Origin: Tenggerimyces sp963762635
GTDB taxonomy: Bacteria > Actinomycetota > Actinomycetes > Propionibacteriales > Actinopolymorphaceae
DNA: 64,000 nucleotides
NCBI GenBank assembly: GCA_963762635.1
Contig: CAVXLQ010000013.1
Coordinates: 466,805-530,804 of the forward strand
Direction: 5' to 3'
Part shown: piece after piece, positions 50,953 to 59,237 of the stretch
How positions within the stretch are numbered: the stretch's first letter is position 1
How the letters are laid out: each line of letters begins with the position of its first letter
Notes under the pieces: generated by a model
Databases searched by the model: none
Told to the model about the DNA's origin: nothing
Seen by the model: only the letters and a program-made list of their open reading frames with translations
Position numbers and translations under genes: made by a program

Positions 50953-52903
50953 CGCCCTAGATCTCATTGGCGAGTCCGCACAGCAGCTGCTTATCGTCTG
51001 CTCTCGACTGTGGTTCAACCGGGAGTCCATCCTCGGCTTGCTTGACCTCGGGCTGACGGATCACGGACCTCGGCACCAGAACTTCAATCACCCCTTGCGA
51101 GTACTTGGCGAGATGGCTCGTCAACTCGACCCTGACCGGGGTCCGATCTTCGAGACTCGGCGCACGCTGCTGAGTCACGCCACAAGCTGGCTGAAGGTCG
51201 ACGTTCAGGATCCAACGCGATGGGAGGTCTTCGCGGAGGTTGTCACCTACTGCTTCGCGCCTGGAGTCGAGGGCACGTGGAATGACCCGGCCGCAACGAG
51301 TACGTTCACAATTGCCAACGGTGTCGAAAGCCCAGATCACTTGGCCGGCCTGATAGAGATCTGGGCCGACGTGGCCGCACTGATCGACGCAACGCCACCG
51401 AGCACCCTTCCTGATGGCACCGTGCGACACCTGATCGAGGTGTTCGAGGAGTGGCTGCGCCTTGCTGGTGGCCACTCCAGCGGGACCGTCTCGGTCAACC
51501 AGGAACAGCGCGACGTGGCATACCGAGGAGCTTGGGTAATCCTTGAAACCCTGCGTCCTTTGCTTGACGCGCGACCTGGGTTGGCGCTGCGAGCGACAAA
51601 GGCGCTGGACCTTGCCGGACGCTGGAACGTGCAACCACCAAGCGGCTTCCGACCGCTTGCATTGGACGAAGATGTCGTCCTTCTCGTTGGACGCCGCGAG
51701 CCATGGGACTCGGTCGAAGAATGGATAGAACAACGCGACAGCGAGATCCGCGAGCTAGCGCGACGGCTCCTGATGCTCGGTCCTCAGGCAGGCTCAGCCA
51801 GATTCCTCAATCTGACAACGGCAGCGGACGCGAGTGGACAGGAAGGGGGCGGCGAGGCGCTCGCCCATCGCATCGCCACCCTCGCCGACGATCCGGCCGC
51901 GTGGATCCCATACGCTGCGGCTAATCGCGTACCCGCCCTTCTCCACCATAGCCTCCGAGAAGCGCGAAAGCGCGGCATCGAAGTCGATGGTGTCGTCGTC
52001 GAACGTGCCTTGGCAGACGCGGCGCTTCGCAGCCCGACGATCAGTGCCATCCTCGAAGGCACCGGGATGGATTCGATCACGGAGCTCGCTCTGGGAAGGC
52101 TCGGGCCCGACGACTGGTGGCTGCTGGAACGCCTCTTTACAAGGTCGCATGCTGATCCCGTCCTACGCGCGCTACTGATCCACCCGATCCGCGAGGTTCG
52201 TGCAGCATCGTCCTTAGCCTTCGGAGTCGGGGTAAGGCACGGACCCTCCCTACCGGTCGACTGGACCGAGGATTGGCGAGCAGCTTTCCTTGAAGCAAGC
52301 TCAAAATCAGTCCACCGTCACCTCGAGTATCGCCTTCAGGAAATACTCAAAGGACTGGCAACCGAGGATCCAGACCTATGCGGCGACTGGTTCGAGCGGC
52401 GCATCCATGAGAACGAGCCCAGCTGGCACGGCCCCTGGATGCGCGATGTGGAGGAGATCGCCCGATCACTCCCCGCGTCTGTGCGTGAACGCCTCGCTCG
52501 CCAATGCGCCGGAAGGCCGTACCGCACGGTCGAGTTACTCCCGCATCTTCTCGGACACGACGCCAACCTCGCCGCACAACTCCTCAACGAGGGCGTGCTC
52601 GATCCAATGAGCGCACTCGGCGCTTTGAGCGGCCGACGCGACGCCGGCGTCGAGGTCCTAGCACCCGTCCTGCTCGATCATGGCGTTCCGGCAACACACA
52701 TCGCCCGCCGCGTTTGTGCCGATCGATCGTGGGAGGGCGACGAATCGCGGTCGATCAATGCAGACATCGCCTGGTTCCGCGATCTCGCGGAGCGTGCACC
52801 CGCTCTCCGGCCGGTGAGCGATGCTGCAATAGCTCAGCTCGCCACGGATCTCGACCGCGCGCTACAAGAGGAACATGAAGACCGACGTCGGGGTCGGCTG
52901 TAG
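50939..52903 (+). CDS. STAND ATPase, C-terminal helical-repeat part (frameshifted gene)
   Basis: 654 residues are open from ATG 50939 to TAG 52903. The 14-base overlap with the upstream frame, and the seamless join if one G of 50946-50949 is dropped, make this the C-terminal sensor region of the same protein. It is wholly alpha-helical with many 35-40-residue units (for example DSEIRELARRLLMLGPQAGS, VRAASSLAFGVGVRHGPSLP, VRERLARQCAGRPYRTVELL), resembling HEAT/TPR arrays that recognise ligands in STAND proteins. No enzymatic motif is seen. Codon use is less GC-biased than the ABC genes, in keeping with transfer. If two proteins are really made, this one would be translationally coupled. Confidence 0.65.
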   Translation: MPWGSALDLIGESAQQLLIVCSRLWFNRESILGLLDLGLTDHGPRHQNFNHPLRVLGEMARQLDPDRGPIFETRRTLLSHATSWLKVDVQDPTRWEVFAEVVTYCFAPGVEGTWNDPAATSTFTIANGVESPDHLAGLIEIWADVAALIDATPPSTLPDGTVRHLIEVFEEWLRLAGGHSSGTVSVNQEQRDVAYRGAWVILETLRPLLDARPGLALRATKALDLAGRWNVQPPSGFRPLALDEDVVLLVGRREPWDSVEEWIEQRDSEIRELARRLLMLGPQAGSARFLNLTTAADASGQEGGGEALAHRIATLADDPAAWIPYAAANRVPALLHHSLREARKRGIEVDGVVVERALADAALRSPTISAILEGTGMDSITELALGRLGPDDWWLLERLFTRSHADPVLRALLIHPIREVRAASSLAFGVGVRHGPSLPVDWTEDWRAAFLEASSKSVHRHLEYRLQEILKGLATEDPDLCGDWFERRIHENEPSWHGPWMRDVEEIARSLPASVRERLARQCAGRPYRTVELLPHLLGHDANLAAQLLNEGVLDPMSALGALSGRRDAGVEVLAPVLLDHGVPATHIARRVCADRSWEGDESRSINADIAWFRDLAERAPALRPVSDAAIAQLATDLDRALQEEHEDRRRGRL

Positions 52904-53307
52904 CAAGACAGTTGGTGAAGGCAGCTCGGCCGAAGCGTTCGCACAGGCCCGTCCACGCACTCGATGGTCCCGAGGCGCAGTAACCCACACGTCGATGTGC
53001 GCCATGACCCGGCCGAGACGGGGTCCAAGGTGCCCGCAAGACCGTTGCCGATGCGGGGCGCACCGTAGCGCACCTCGATCTGGTGACGTGAACTCAGCAA
53101 GACCACTGCCCGCGACCGGCTAGAGGCAGTGACCGTCGCGGCCTTGTTCGGCCTTGCCTCCGCGTCGGGCCTGATCCGGATATCGAACCTCACCAGTCCA
53201 GCCGGCTCAGGGACGTCCCGAAGCCGTCCCTGACTGGGCTATCTCGTCCTGCTAGCGGGACATACCGTCCGATATGGACACACCGCCGACGGACGAGAGG
53301 GGACCTA
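52904..53307. other. 404-base gap upstream of the Hsp70-like gene
   Basis: No convincing gene is present. The stretch contains a hairpin at 53208-53232, probably ending the STAND gene transcript, and an AT-richer segment at 53240-53300 that should hold the Hsp70 promoter (CATACCGTCCGATATG has CATA/TATG half-sites). The first about 250 bases have protein-like GC content in several frames but no family match that I recognise. Confidence 0.45.
53208..53232. terminator. Hairpin between the STAND and Hsp70-like genes
   Basis: CAGGGACG (53208-53215) pairs perfectly with CGTCCCTG (53225-53232) around a 9-base loop. No T-tract follows. It may be a weak or factor-dependent terminator, or an mRNA-stabilising structure. 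Confidence 0.4.
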
Positions 53308-54972
53308 ATGGCAAACGTGACCCGCTCTCTTGCAGGGCTTGCAAGGCGTGCTGTAGCCGGGGCTATCGGCATTGACTTGGGAACGACGTTCTCGGCCGTC
53401 GCGAAGGTCAATGCTCTCGGCGTTCCTGAGATCCTGCCGAATCGTGATGGAGAGAACGTAACGCCGTCGGTCGTCTTCTTCGGCGAAGATGGCAACGCCT
53501 TGGTCGGAACGATGGCTGCTCGTTCGGCGGCAATGGACCCGCAACGGGTCTGCCAGTTCGTCAAGCGGTCGATGGGAGATCCAGACTGGCGTTTCCGCCC
53601 ACCTGACAAGCGGATCGTGGCCTGGCGCGCAGAGGAGATCTCTGCTCTCATCCTGCGCAAGCTCGCTGAAGATGCCGGAGCGGCATTGGGCGCGGAGGTT
53701 CCCGACGCCGTGATCACCGTCCCCGCGTACTTCGACGACGGCGCCAGGCAAGCCACGATTGACGCCGGGAAAATCGCGGGACTCAAGGTGCGCCGTGTGC
53801 TGAACGAACCGACTGCCGCCGCCCTTGCCTACGGACTCTCAGTTGACAGCAGCGAAGCGTCCATCGTCATGGTCTACGACTTGGGTGGAGGCACGTTCGA
53901 TGTGACGGCAATGTTGATTCGCGACGGCAAGTTCAAGGTGCTTGCCACGCACGGCGACCGCAACCTCGGCGGGTACGACTTCGACAACGCGCTGATGGAG
54001 CTGATCGACGAACGCCTGCGCGGGCAGTACGGCATCTCCCGTCGCGAGGACAGTCCGATCGCCGCACAGCAGCTCCGGGAACGCACCGAGCTCGCTAAGC
54101 GGACGCTCACGAGTACTCACCAGACGAGGGTCTCGCTCTCGGAGGGCGATCGAGCCGCGACCGTGGACGTGACGCGGTCAGAGTTCGAAGATGCGACAGC
54201 GCCGCTGCTGTCACGGACCCGCGACATCCTCGAGATCGTTCTCTCCGACGCCGGGCTGACGTGGAGCGAGGTCGACCGGATCCTCCTCGCCGGCGGATCA
54301 ACGAGAATGCCCATGGTGCGCGCGATGATCGAGTCAGTATCTGGATGCCAGGTCGACGCTAGTCAGAATCCCGACGAAGTCGTGGCACTCGGCGCCGCGG
54401 TGCAAGCGCACCTCCTCGACCTGGACGACGAACGCCGGACCAGCACGATGAGCCGGGTGTTCGGCCGTCGTCAGCCGCAGCTTCCTGCGCTGCTTCCGGA
54501 CGGTTCTAACCCAACAATCCGCGACGTCACGTCCCATGGCCTCGGCGTCGTCGTACGTGACACCGACGGCAGTCGAACGCCAGCCGAGATCCTGGCCGAC
54601 GAATGGCCCCAGAGGAACAGCGTGATCATCCCCGCAAACACGCCGATCCCGGCGACCTCGGGCGGCACCTACTACACCGTCGACGACGACCAGAGCTCCA
54701 TCCGCTGGCAAGTCACCCAGGGCGACGACCGCGACCTCGCGTACGTCCGCATCGTCGGCGAGGCATCCGTCCCAGTTCCGCCGGGATACCCCAAGCGCTC
54801 CGCCTTCCAGTGCACCTATGCCTATGACGCCAATCAAACGATCCACGCCGAGGTCATCGACAAGCGAACGGGGAAGGTCGCCGCAAAGTTTCGCGTCGAG
54901 AACGTTGCGAACCTCACCGCGAAGGAGGTTCAGAAGGCAACCGCCCGCATCCGCCGCCTCGACATCTCCTGA
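53308..54972 (+). CDS. Hsp70-family (DnaK-like) protein lacking the lid
   Basis: This is a 554-residue protein. The ATPase domain is complete: phosphate-1 motif G21-IDLGTTFSAVA, connect-1 VPAYFDDGARQATIDAGKIA, phosphate-2 D191-LGGGTFDV, adenosine motif L327-AGGSTRMP. The C-terminal part (about 410-540) has a beta-rich region like the substrate-binding beta sandwich, but the alpha-helical lid and the EEVD-like/disordered tail of DnaK are missing (DnaK is about 600-640 residues). An N-terminal extension of 18 residues (MANVTRSLAGLARRAVAG) precedes the fold. No DnaJ or GrpE gene is near; a small Cys-rich gene follows by 26 bases. Possibly a dedicated, non-housekeeping chaperone in a defence-like block. 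Confidence 0.85.
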   Translation: MANVTRSLAGLARRAVAGAIGIDLGTTFSAVAKVNALGVPEILPNRDGENVTPSVVFFGEDGNALVGTMAARSAAMDPQRVCQFVKRSMGDPDWRFRPPDKRIVAWRAEEISALILRKLAEDAGAALGAEVPDAVITVPAYFDDGARQATIDAGKIAGLKVRRVLNEPTAAALAYGLSVDSSEASIVMVYDLGGGTFDVTAMLIRDGKFKVLATHGDRNLGGYDFDNALMELIDERLRGQYGISRREDSPIAAQQLRERTELAKRTLTSTHQTRVSLSEGDRAATVDVTRSEFEDATAPLLSRTRDILEIVLSDAGLTWSEVDRILLAGGSTRMPMVRAMIESVSGCQVDASQNPDEVVALGAAVQAHLLDLDDERRTSTMSRVFGRRQPQLPALLPDGSNPTIRDVTSHGLGVVVRDTDGSRTPAEILADEWPQRNSVIIPANTPIPATSGGTYYTVDDDQSSIRWQVTQGDDRDLAYVRIVGEASVPVPPGYPKRSAFQCTYAYDANQTIHAEVIDKRTGKVAAKFRVENVANLTAKEVQKATARIRRLDIS

Positions 54973-54998
54973 GAAAGCCCGCAGAACGGAGGTTCTCC

Positions 54999-55321
54999 AT
55001 GGCCCACCCGCGCTGCTACGTCTGCAGCTTCGGCCTCGACGACATCTCACCCGGCGAAGACTTCCGCGAACACCTCACGGCTGTCTGGTTCAAGAAGTCG
55101 CCCGAAGAGGAGGAGTTCGAGCGGAACCGCCCCATATCCCTCCTATGCAGCAGTTCATTGGCGACGACCCCACCAAGTACTTCTGCCGCAAGCACGTGGT
55201 GCCGGCCCTCGAGCGCCAACATATGTACACCGCCGACGCCTTCGCCGAGCTCCGCGACCTCACTACCCAGACCCCTGCCCGAGGAGCGACAGCTGTCGGC
55301 ATTTCTGACTCCAGCGACTGA
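54999..55321 (+). pseudogene. Small Cys-rich (zinc-binding?) partner of the Hsp70, one-base deletion
   Basis: Read in two frames this encodes about 107 residues. The first part has MAHPRCYVCSFGLDDISPGE and EFERNRP. After the C run 55130-55133 the frame changes; adding one C gives NRPHIPPMQQFIGDDPTKYF then CRKHVVPALERQHMYTADAF to TGA 55321. CYVC (CxxC) and FCRKH could bind zinc. It follows the Hsp70-like gene by 26 bases with a GGAGGT site, so the two should be one operon. I do not recognise the family. A co-chaperone or substrate-delivery role is a guess. Confidence 0.6.
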
Positions 55322-55530
55322 ACAGGATGCGCTTACCTCGCGGATCTCGGAACCGGAGGTCCCGATCCGAGTACCCAGCCGGACGGTCGAGCGGCGCCAA
55401 GTGGCCTGGCCTATGAGCCATCATTCGTCCGTGAGGCTTCCGGAGCGTGAAGGCGACTGGGTGGCACCCTCCCTGTTGTGTCGGTGGGTCCTCTTAGCAT
55501 CTAGGTACAGAACGCGAACCAGATGTTGAA

Positions 55531-56955
55531 GTGAGGTGCGTGGGTCGAGGGCCGAAGAAGCTAACGGACAGCCAGATCAAGGGTGATGCAGGCGTTGCCC
55601 TCATTCATCTGCTCGTCCTTACCGAGATGGGCCACGTCTGGCACTCCAGGGGGATGGACGCTGGCATCGACGGCAGCATCGAACTTCGCGACCCTGGCAC
55701 GGGCCGGATGAGCAACCGGCACATCTTCGTCCAGTCCAAGGCCAGCGACTCGAAGTTCTCTGGCGAGGATGACGAAAGGTTTTGGTACCTCTGCGAGGAA
55801 TCCGACATTGACTACTGGATGGCCTGCAACGTCCCCGTCATCCTGATCTGCTCGCATCCGAAGGAGCGGAAGGCCTGGTGGGTCCACCTCCAGCCGTGGT
55901 TCTCGAACCCTTCCAATCGGGCGTCGCGACGGGTGGACTTCAACAAAGGTACCCAGGAATTGACCGGCGATTTCACCGGCAAGATGTTTGCCATCGCCGA
56001 CCCCCACGGCGTTGCGCACACGCCGGTCGCGGAGACGAAAGCCGAACGTCTCGTGTCAAACCTGGTCGAGGTTGACGTCCCGCTCGCCATCTACAGCGCT
56101 CCAACACGGCAGCGAGGCATCCCGGATCTATATGAGAAGCAGCGGGCGACGAACCTTCCCGTGGGTTCGGACTTCGTCTTGGCAAACGGTCGTCTTTACA
56201 CCTGGGAGCCGACGGCTGGGACCGCACTGGCCGGGATGGTTGACCACGATTCCCACCCGATGCCGTTCGCGGAGTTGGGTGCCGGCGGTCCGGATGACGC
56301 ACGGCTTGCGGTCAGGCTCCTGGGCGCAGCGCTTCAGCACGATCTGAGGGCGGACTGCCGCTGGAACAACACCCGGCGGTTCTTGCACTTCTGGCCGACC
56401 CGAGACCTTAACGAGCGGCGCATTCCTTCTGCAACTGGACGAGAGCGCCTCGTCTTCAAAGGTTACGGCATGAGGAAGGACGATCCGTCTCGGCCAGCGT
56501 ACTTTCGCCACGCTGCGCTGCGTGCACACTTCACGCGCGTTCTCGACGATTGGTACTGCGAGCTGCTGCCGGATTACTTCTACAGCGAGGACGGCTACAA
56601 GGAGTCCAGGTTTGCGGACAAGTACTTGGCCAAGATGAAGCGGATGGAGCGCAACGCAGCCCGGCTGGGCGAGACTCTGATGTGGGCCAACTACCTGACG
56701 CAAGGCGACGTGGCCCCGGACCTATTCACAGTTCAGCCCGACCGCATCCTGGACTTCGGCCCGCTGATGAGGTTCGACGTCGACCGGGGCGTTACTGACA
56801 AGAACTGGCTTCCGCTCAGATCAGAAGAGTCTGAATCAGTCAATGACCGTGGCATTCGCGACGATCTAGAGGTCGATGACACGGACGGAGGCGACGACAA
56901 CCCGGACGGGATGCTGTTCGGTCCCGACGACTGGGAGGACAGCGAGGACCTGTGA
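55531..56955 (+). CDS. DUF4365 nuclease-APAZ protein, partner of short Argonaute
   Basis: This is a 474-residue protein. The N-terminal about 150 residues are a DUF4365 PD-(D/E)XK nuclease: GMDAGIDGSIELRD (D43, D47, E51) and FVQSKAS (Q68-S-K70) supply the D...QxK site. Residues about 180-430 fit the APAZ domain that pairs with short Argonautes: YFRHAALRAHFTRVLDDWYC, then LLPDYFYSEDGYKESRFADK and KMKRMERNAARLGETLMWAN. The acidic tail (DDTDGGDDNPDG) is disordered. It overlaps the Argonaute gene by 4 bases (GTGA 56952-56955), as in effector-APAZ/pAgo operons. Guide-directed activation of the nuclease, leading to target or collateral cleavage, is inferred. GTG 55531 or 55540. Confidence 0.82.
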   Translation: MRCVGRGPKKLTDSQIKGDAGVALIHLLVLTEMGHVWHSRGMDAGIDGSIELRDPGTGRMSNRHIFVQSKASDSKFSGEDDERFWYLCEESDIDYWMACNVPVILICSHPKERKAWWVHLQPWFSNPSNRASRRVDFNKGTQELTGDFTGKMFAIADPHGVAHTPVAETKAERLVSNLVEVDVPLAIYSAPTRQRGIPDLYEKQRATNLPVGSDFVLANGRLYTWEPTAGTALAGMVDHDSHPMPFAELGAGGPDDARLAVRLLGAALQHDLRADCRWNNTRRFLHFWPTRDLNERRIPSATGRERLVFKGYGMRKDDPSRPAYFRHAALRAHFTRVLDDWYCELLPDYFYSEDGYKESRFADKYLAKMKRMERNAARLGETLMWANYLTQGDVAPDLFTVQPDRILDFGPLMRFDVDRGVTDKNWLPLRSEESESVNDRGIRDDLEVDDTDGGDDNPDGMLFGPDDWEDSEDL

Positions 56956-58400
56956 AGACAACAATCTTGGAAGAGCCGCTCTTGGAGTTTGCGGGTGGTG
57001 GCCGTCATATTGATCCGAAGCACGGCATCGCAGATTACGGTCCCGCAGACGTCACAGACCCAACTCCTCGGGTGGTGCGCGCAGGGATCATCGGCACCCA
57101 GGCCTCCATCGAAGGCCTTCAGGTGTGGCTCGATCGGTGCCGTCTCGGAGTCGGCGCGTACACCGACACCCACCTCACGCAGCTGTACATCCCGTTCCCA
57201 GGGTTCGATGTCCACCAAGGCTTTCGGTCCATCATGAACTTCAGCCCTCGCCTGACTCGGACGATCAGCAGACGCGACCTCGCTCAACTCGATGGCCTCA
57301 ACCCGCGCACCGCAGTCGACAAGGCCGTCGCGATTTATGCTCAGGAGCTCGAACGGCTGCACGACGAGGCTTCCTGTGATGTGGTCATTATGTGTCGGCC
57401 AGACAACCTCAACGACGCCGCCCTGTCCCGAGTCGCCCGGCCGGACGAATCTGAGGTTGACGGGTCGACTCCGAACGCGCACAGCCCGTTCGTTGCAGAC
57501 TTCCATGCCTTGCTCAAGGCCAGATCCTTGAAGTACAAGCAGCCCATCCAGATCGTTCGTCGCTCCACCTGGGACTCCACATTCAAAGAGCCGCACAGCA
57601 ATCGAACCGGCGCCAACCAAGATGAGGCCACCAGGGCTTGGAACCTTCACACGGCCCTGTACTACAAGAACGGTGGCGTTCCGTGGCGCCTGCCGCGCGA
57701 TCCGGCCGACCTCACCTCTTGCTACATCGGCATCGCCTTCCATCAGACAGCGCAACAGTCCCTGCATACGAGCGTCGCCCAGGTCTACAACCAACGCGGC
57801 GACGGCGTCATCGTCCGCGGCGGGCCTGCGACGATTTCAAAGGAAGACCGTCAGCCGCATCTAGCTGAAGCCGATGCTCAAGACCTCCTCGAGACTGCAC
57901 TACAGCGGTACCGCTTCGAACACAAGACGAGCCCTGCCCGCATCGTGCTCCACAAAGCGAGCAACTACACCCCTGCCGAGATCGCTGGGTTCAATCAAGC
58001 TGCCAACAACGAACGCCTTGAAGTACTCGAACTCCTGTGGCTTACGAACTCCGACGGTGTCCGCCTCTATCGGCGTGGACAGCAACCGCCCCTGCGTGGA
58101 ACTTTGCTCAGTCTGGACGAGGACCGGCACGTCCTCTACACGAGTGGTTCAGTCCCCTTCTACAGGACCTATCCCGGCCACTATGTGCCCCAGCCTCTCG
58201 GGCTGCGGATGGTCGTCACTGAGTCGAGCCCGGAACAGCTTGCGACGGAGGTCCTGGCGATGACGAAGATGAACTGGAATCAGACTCGCCTCGATGGCCG
58301 CGTTCCCATCACCCTGCGGACTGCGCGCACGGTGGGCAACATCCTTCGGCACCACGACGCGGGTGCGCCAGTATCAAGCCGCTACGCCCACTACATGTAG
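56952..58400 (+). CDS. Short prokaryotic Argonaute (MID-PIWI)
   Basis: This is a 482-residue protein without N and PAZ domains. The MID domain occupies about residues 80-230 (QELERLHDEASCDVVIMCRP). The PIWI domain follows with C257-YIGIAFHQ, where the first catalytic Asp of the DEDX tetrad is Ala262, then GDGVIVRGGPA and RIVLH334-KASNYTPAEI near the third position. The catalytic tetrad is not intact, as in all short pAgos, so it should bind guide and target but not cut. Cutting or killing falls to the DUF4365-APAZ partner, translated from overlapping codons. The C terminus RYAHYM is the usual aromatic end that reaches the PIWI pocket. Ordinary length; complete. Confidence 0.9.
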   Translation: MKTTILEEPLLEFAGGGRHIDPKHGIADYGPADVTDPTPRVVRAGIIGTQASIEGLQVWLDRCRLGVGAYTDTHLTQLYIPFPGFDVHQGFRSIMNFSPRLTRTISRRDLAQLDGLNPRTAVDKAVAIYAQELERLHDEASCDVVIMCRPDNLNDAALSRVARPDESEVDGSTPNAHSPFVADFHALLKARSLKYKQPIQIVRRSTWDSTFKEPHSNRTGANQDEATRAWNLHTALYYKNGGVPWRLPRDPADLTSCYIGIAFHQTAQQSLHTSVAQVYNQRGDGVIVRGGPATISKEDRQPHLAEADAQDLLETALQRYRFEHKTSPARIVLHKASNYTPAEIAGFNQAANNERLEVLELLWLTNSDGVRLYRRGQQPPLRGTLLSLDEDRHVLYTSGSVPFYRTYPGHYVPQPLGLRMVVTESSPEQLATEVLAMTKMNWNQTRLDGRVPITLRTARTVGNILRHHDAGAPVSSRYAHYM

Positions 58401-58487
58401 CCACCGTCTAGCGTGGATGCTCGAACCTTTCTCGGCGCGCTGCGGGAGCAGCGCACAACCTATGCGAGTGATAGCCTTGCTGTTGCG

Positions 58488-58518
58488 GACCCGGCCCACG
58501 TACGTGGGGTACCGGGTC
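58488..58518. terminator. Bidirectional terminator after the Argonaute gene
   Basis: GACCCGG (58488-58494) pairs with CCGGGTC (58512-58518), and the interior CCCACGTACGTGGG (58495-58508) is itself a perfect palindrome. A T-rich tract (TAGCTTCTTTCT) follows on the + strand. It lies between the convergent Argonaute and DUF3800 genes. A short + strand open frame from GTG 58413 that crosses it has no recognisable content. Confidence 0.7.
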
Positions 58519-58534
58519 TAGCTTCTTTCTGGGC

Positions 58535-59237
58535 TCAGAGGGTGATGGGTTCGCCGTTCACGTCCTTGCCTCGCAGGTGGGTCTCGTACCAGTGCCAGGT
58601 GAAGTGCTTGCCTGGGTGGCGGAGTAGGTGCTGGTAGACCGCGTAGGCGACGAGGTCGGCCATCTGCACCCACTGAGAGCGGTGCGAGTCCTGGAAGAAC
58701 GGGTCCTCAAGGACGTGCCGGCTGTTCAAGCTCAGTGCTCGGTGCGGTGCGAAGTAGCTGGCGTCGCGGCCGTCGCCGTCGACTATGACGAAGCCCAGCT
58801 CGCCGGCTGCTCCTAGGCGCGAGTCGAGGTGCTGGATGAGCGCGGCGTAGAGGCTGGCGACTTCTTGGGCGTGCTGGTGGCCTCGGGCGCCGGTGAAACG
58901 GTGGACGGCTCCGAGCCCAACGTGTGGTGATGCGGCGATCGTCGACAGGGCTCGTTCGGCGACCAGGCTCCGTAAGTGCTTCGCTCGGTTCCACGCTGGA
59001 TCCAGCGACGGGATTGCCGCGGCCGCCGACGAAGCGGGTTGCGTGCAGCTCGTAGTCGGCAGGGATCTGGAAGTCCGTGTAGAGAGCCCGCCGCAGCTCG
59101 AGCCAGTCCCGCAGTCCGGCACGCCAGTTCTCGGCGGTGCACTCGATCCAGGCGAAGACCGCCCAGCCGGTCTCGGACGCCCCAGAGTCGTCGACGTAGA
59201 ACAGCCGGACCGTGGGCGGAGTGCGAGCCGACGTCAC
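58535..59237 (-). pseudogene. DUF3800 domain protein, one-base frameshift
   Basis: This is a protein of about 233 residues with the DUF3800 RNase-H-like pattern: RLFYVDDSGASETGWAVFAW (DDSG, first acidic site), ADYELHATRFVGGRG, FVIVDGDGRDASYF, and the C-terminal RSQWVQMADLVAYAVYQHLL with its acidic MAD. An extra base in GGG 59010-59012 breaks the frame; removing it joins GRGNP to SLDPAWNRAKHLRSLVAERA and the TGA at 58535. DUF3800 proteins occur on mobile elements and in defence islands; the role is not established. GTG 59237 overlaps the SpdB-like stop by 4 bases, so the two are coupled. Confidence 0.75.

Noticed and set aside
58413..58637. Small + strand frame starting VDARTFLGALREQRTTYASD
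   Set aside because: It crosses the terminator hairpin and overlaps the end of DUF3800 with no recognisable domain or ribosome site. It may be a relic, but cannot be supported.
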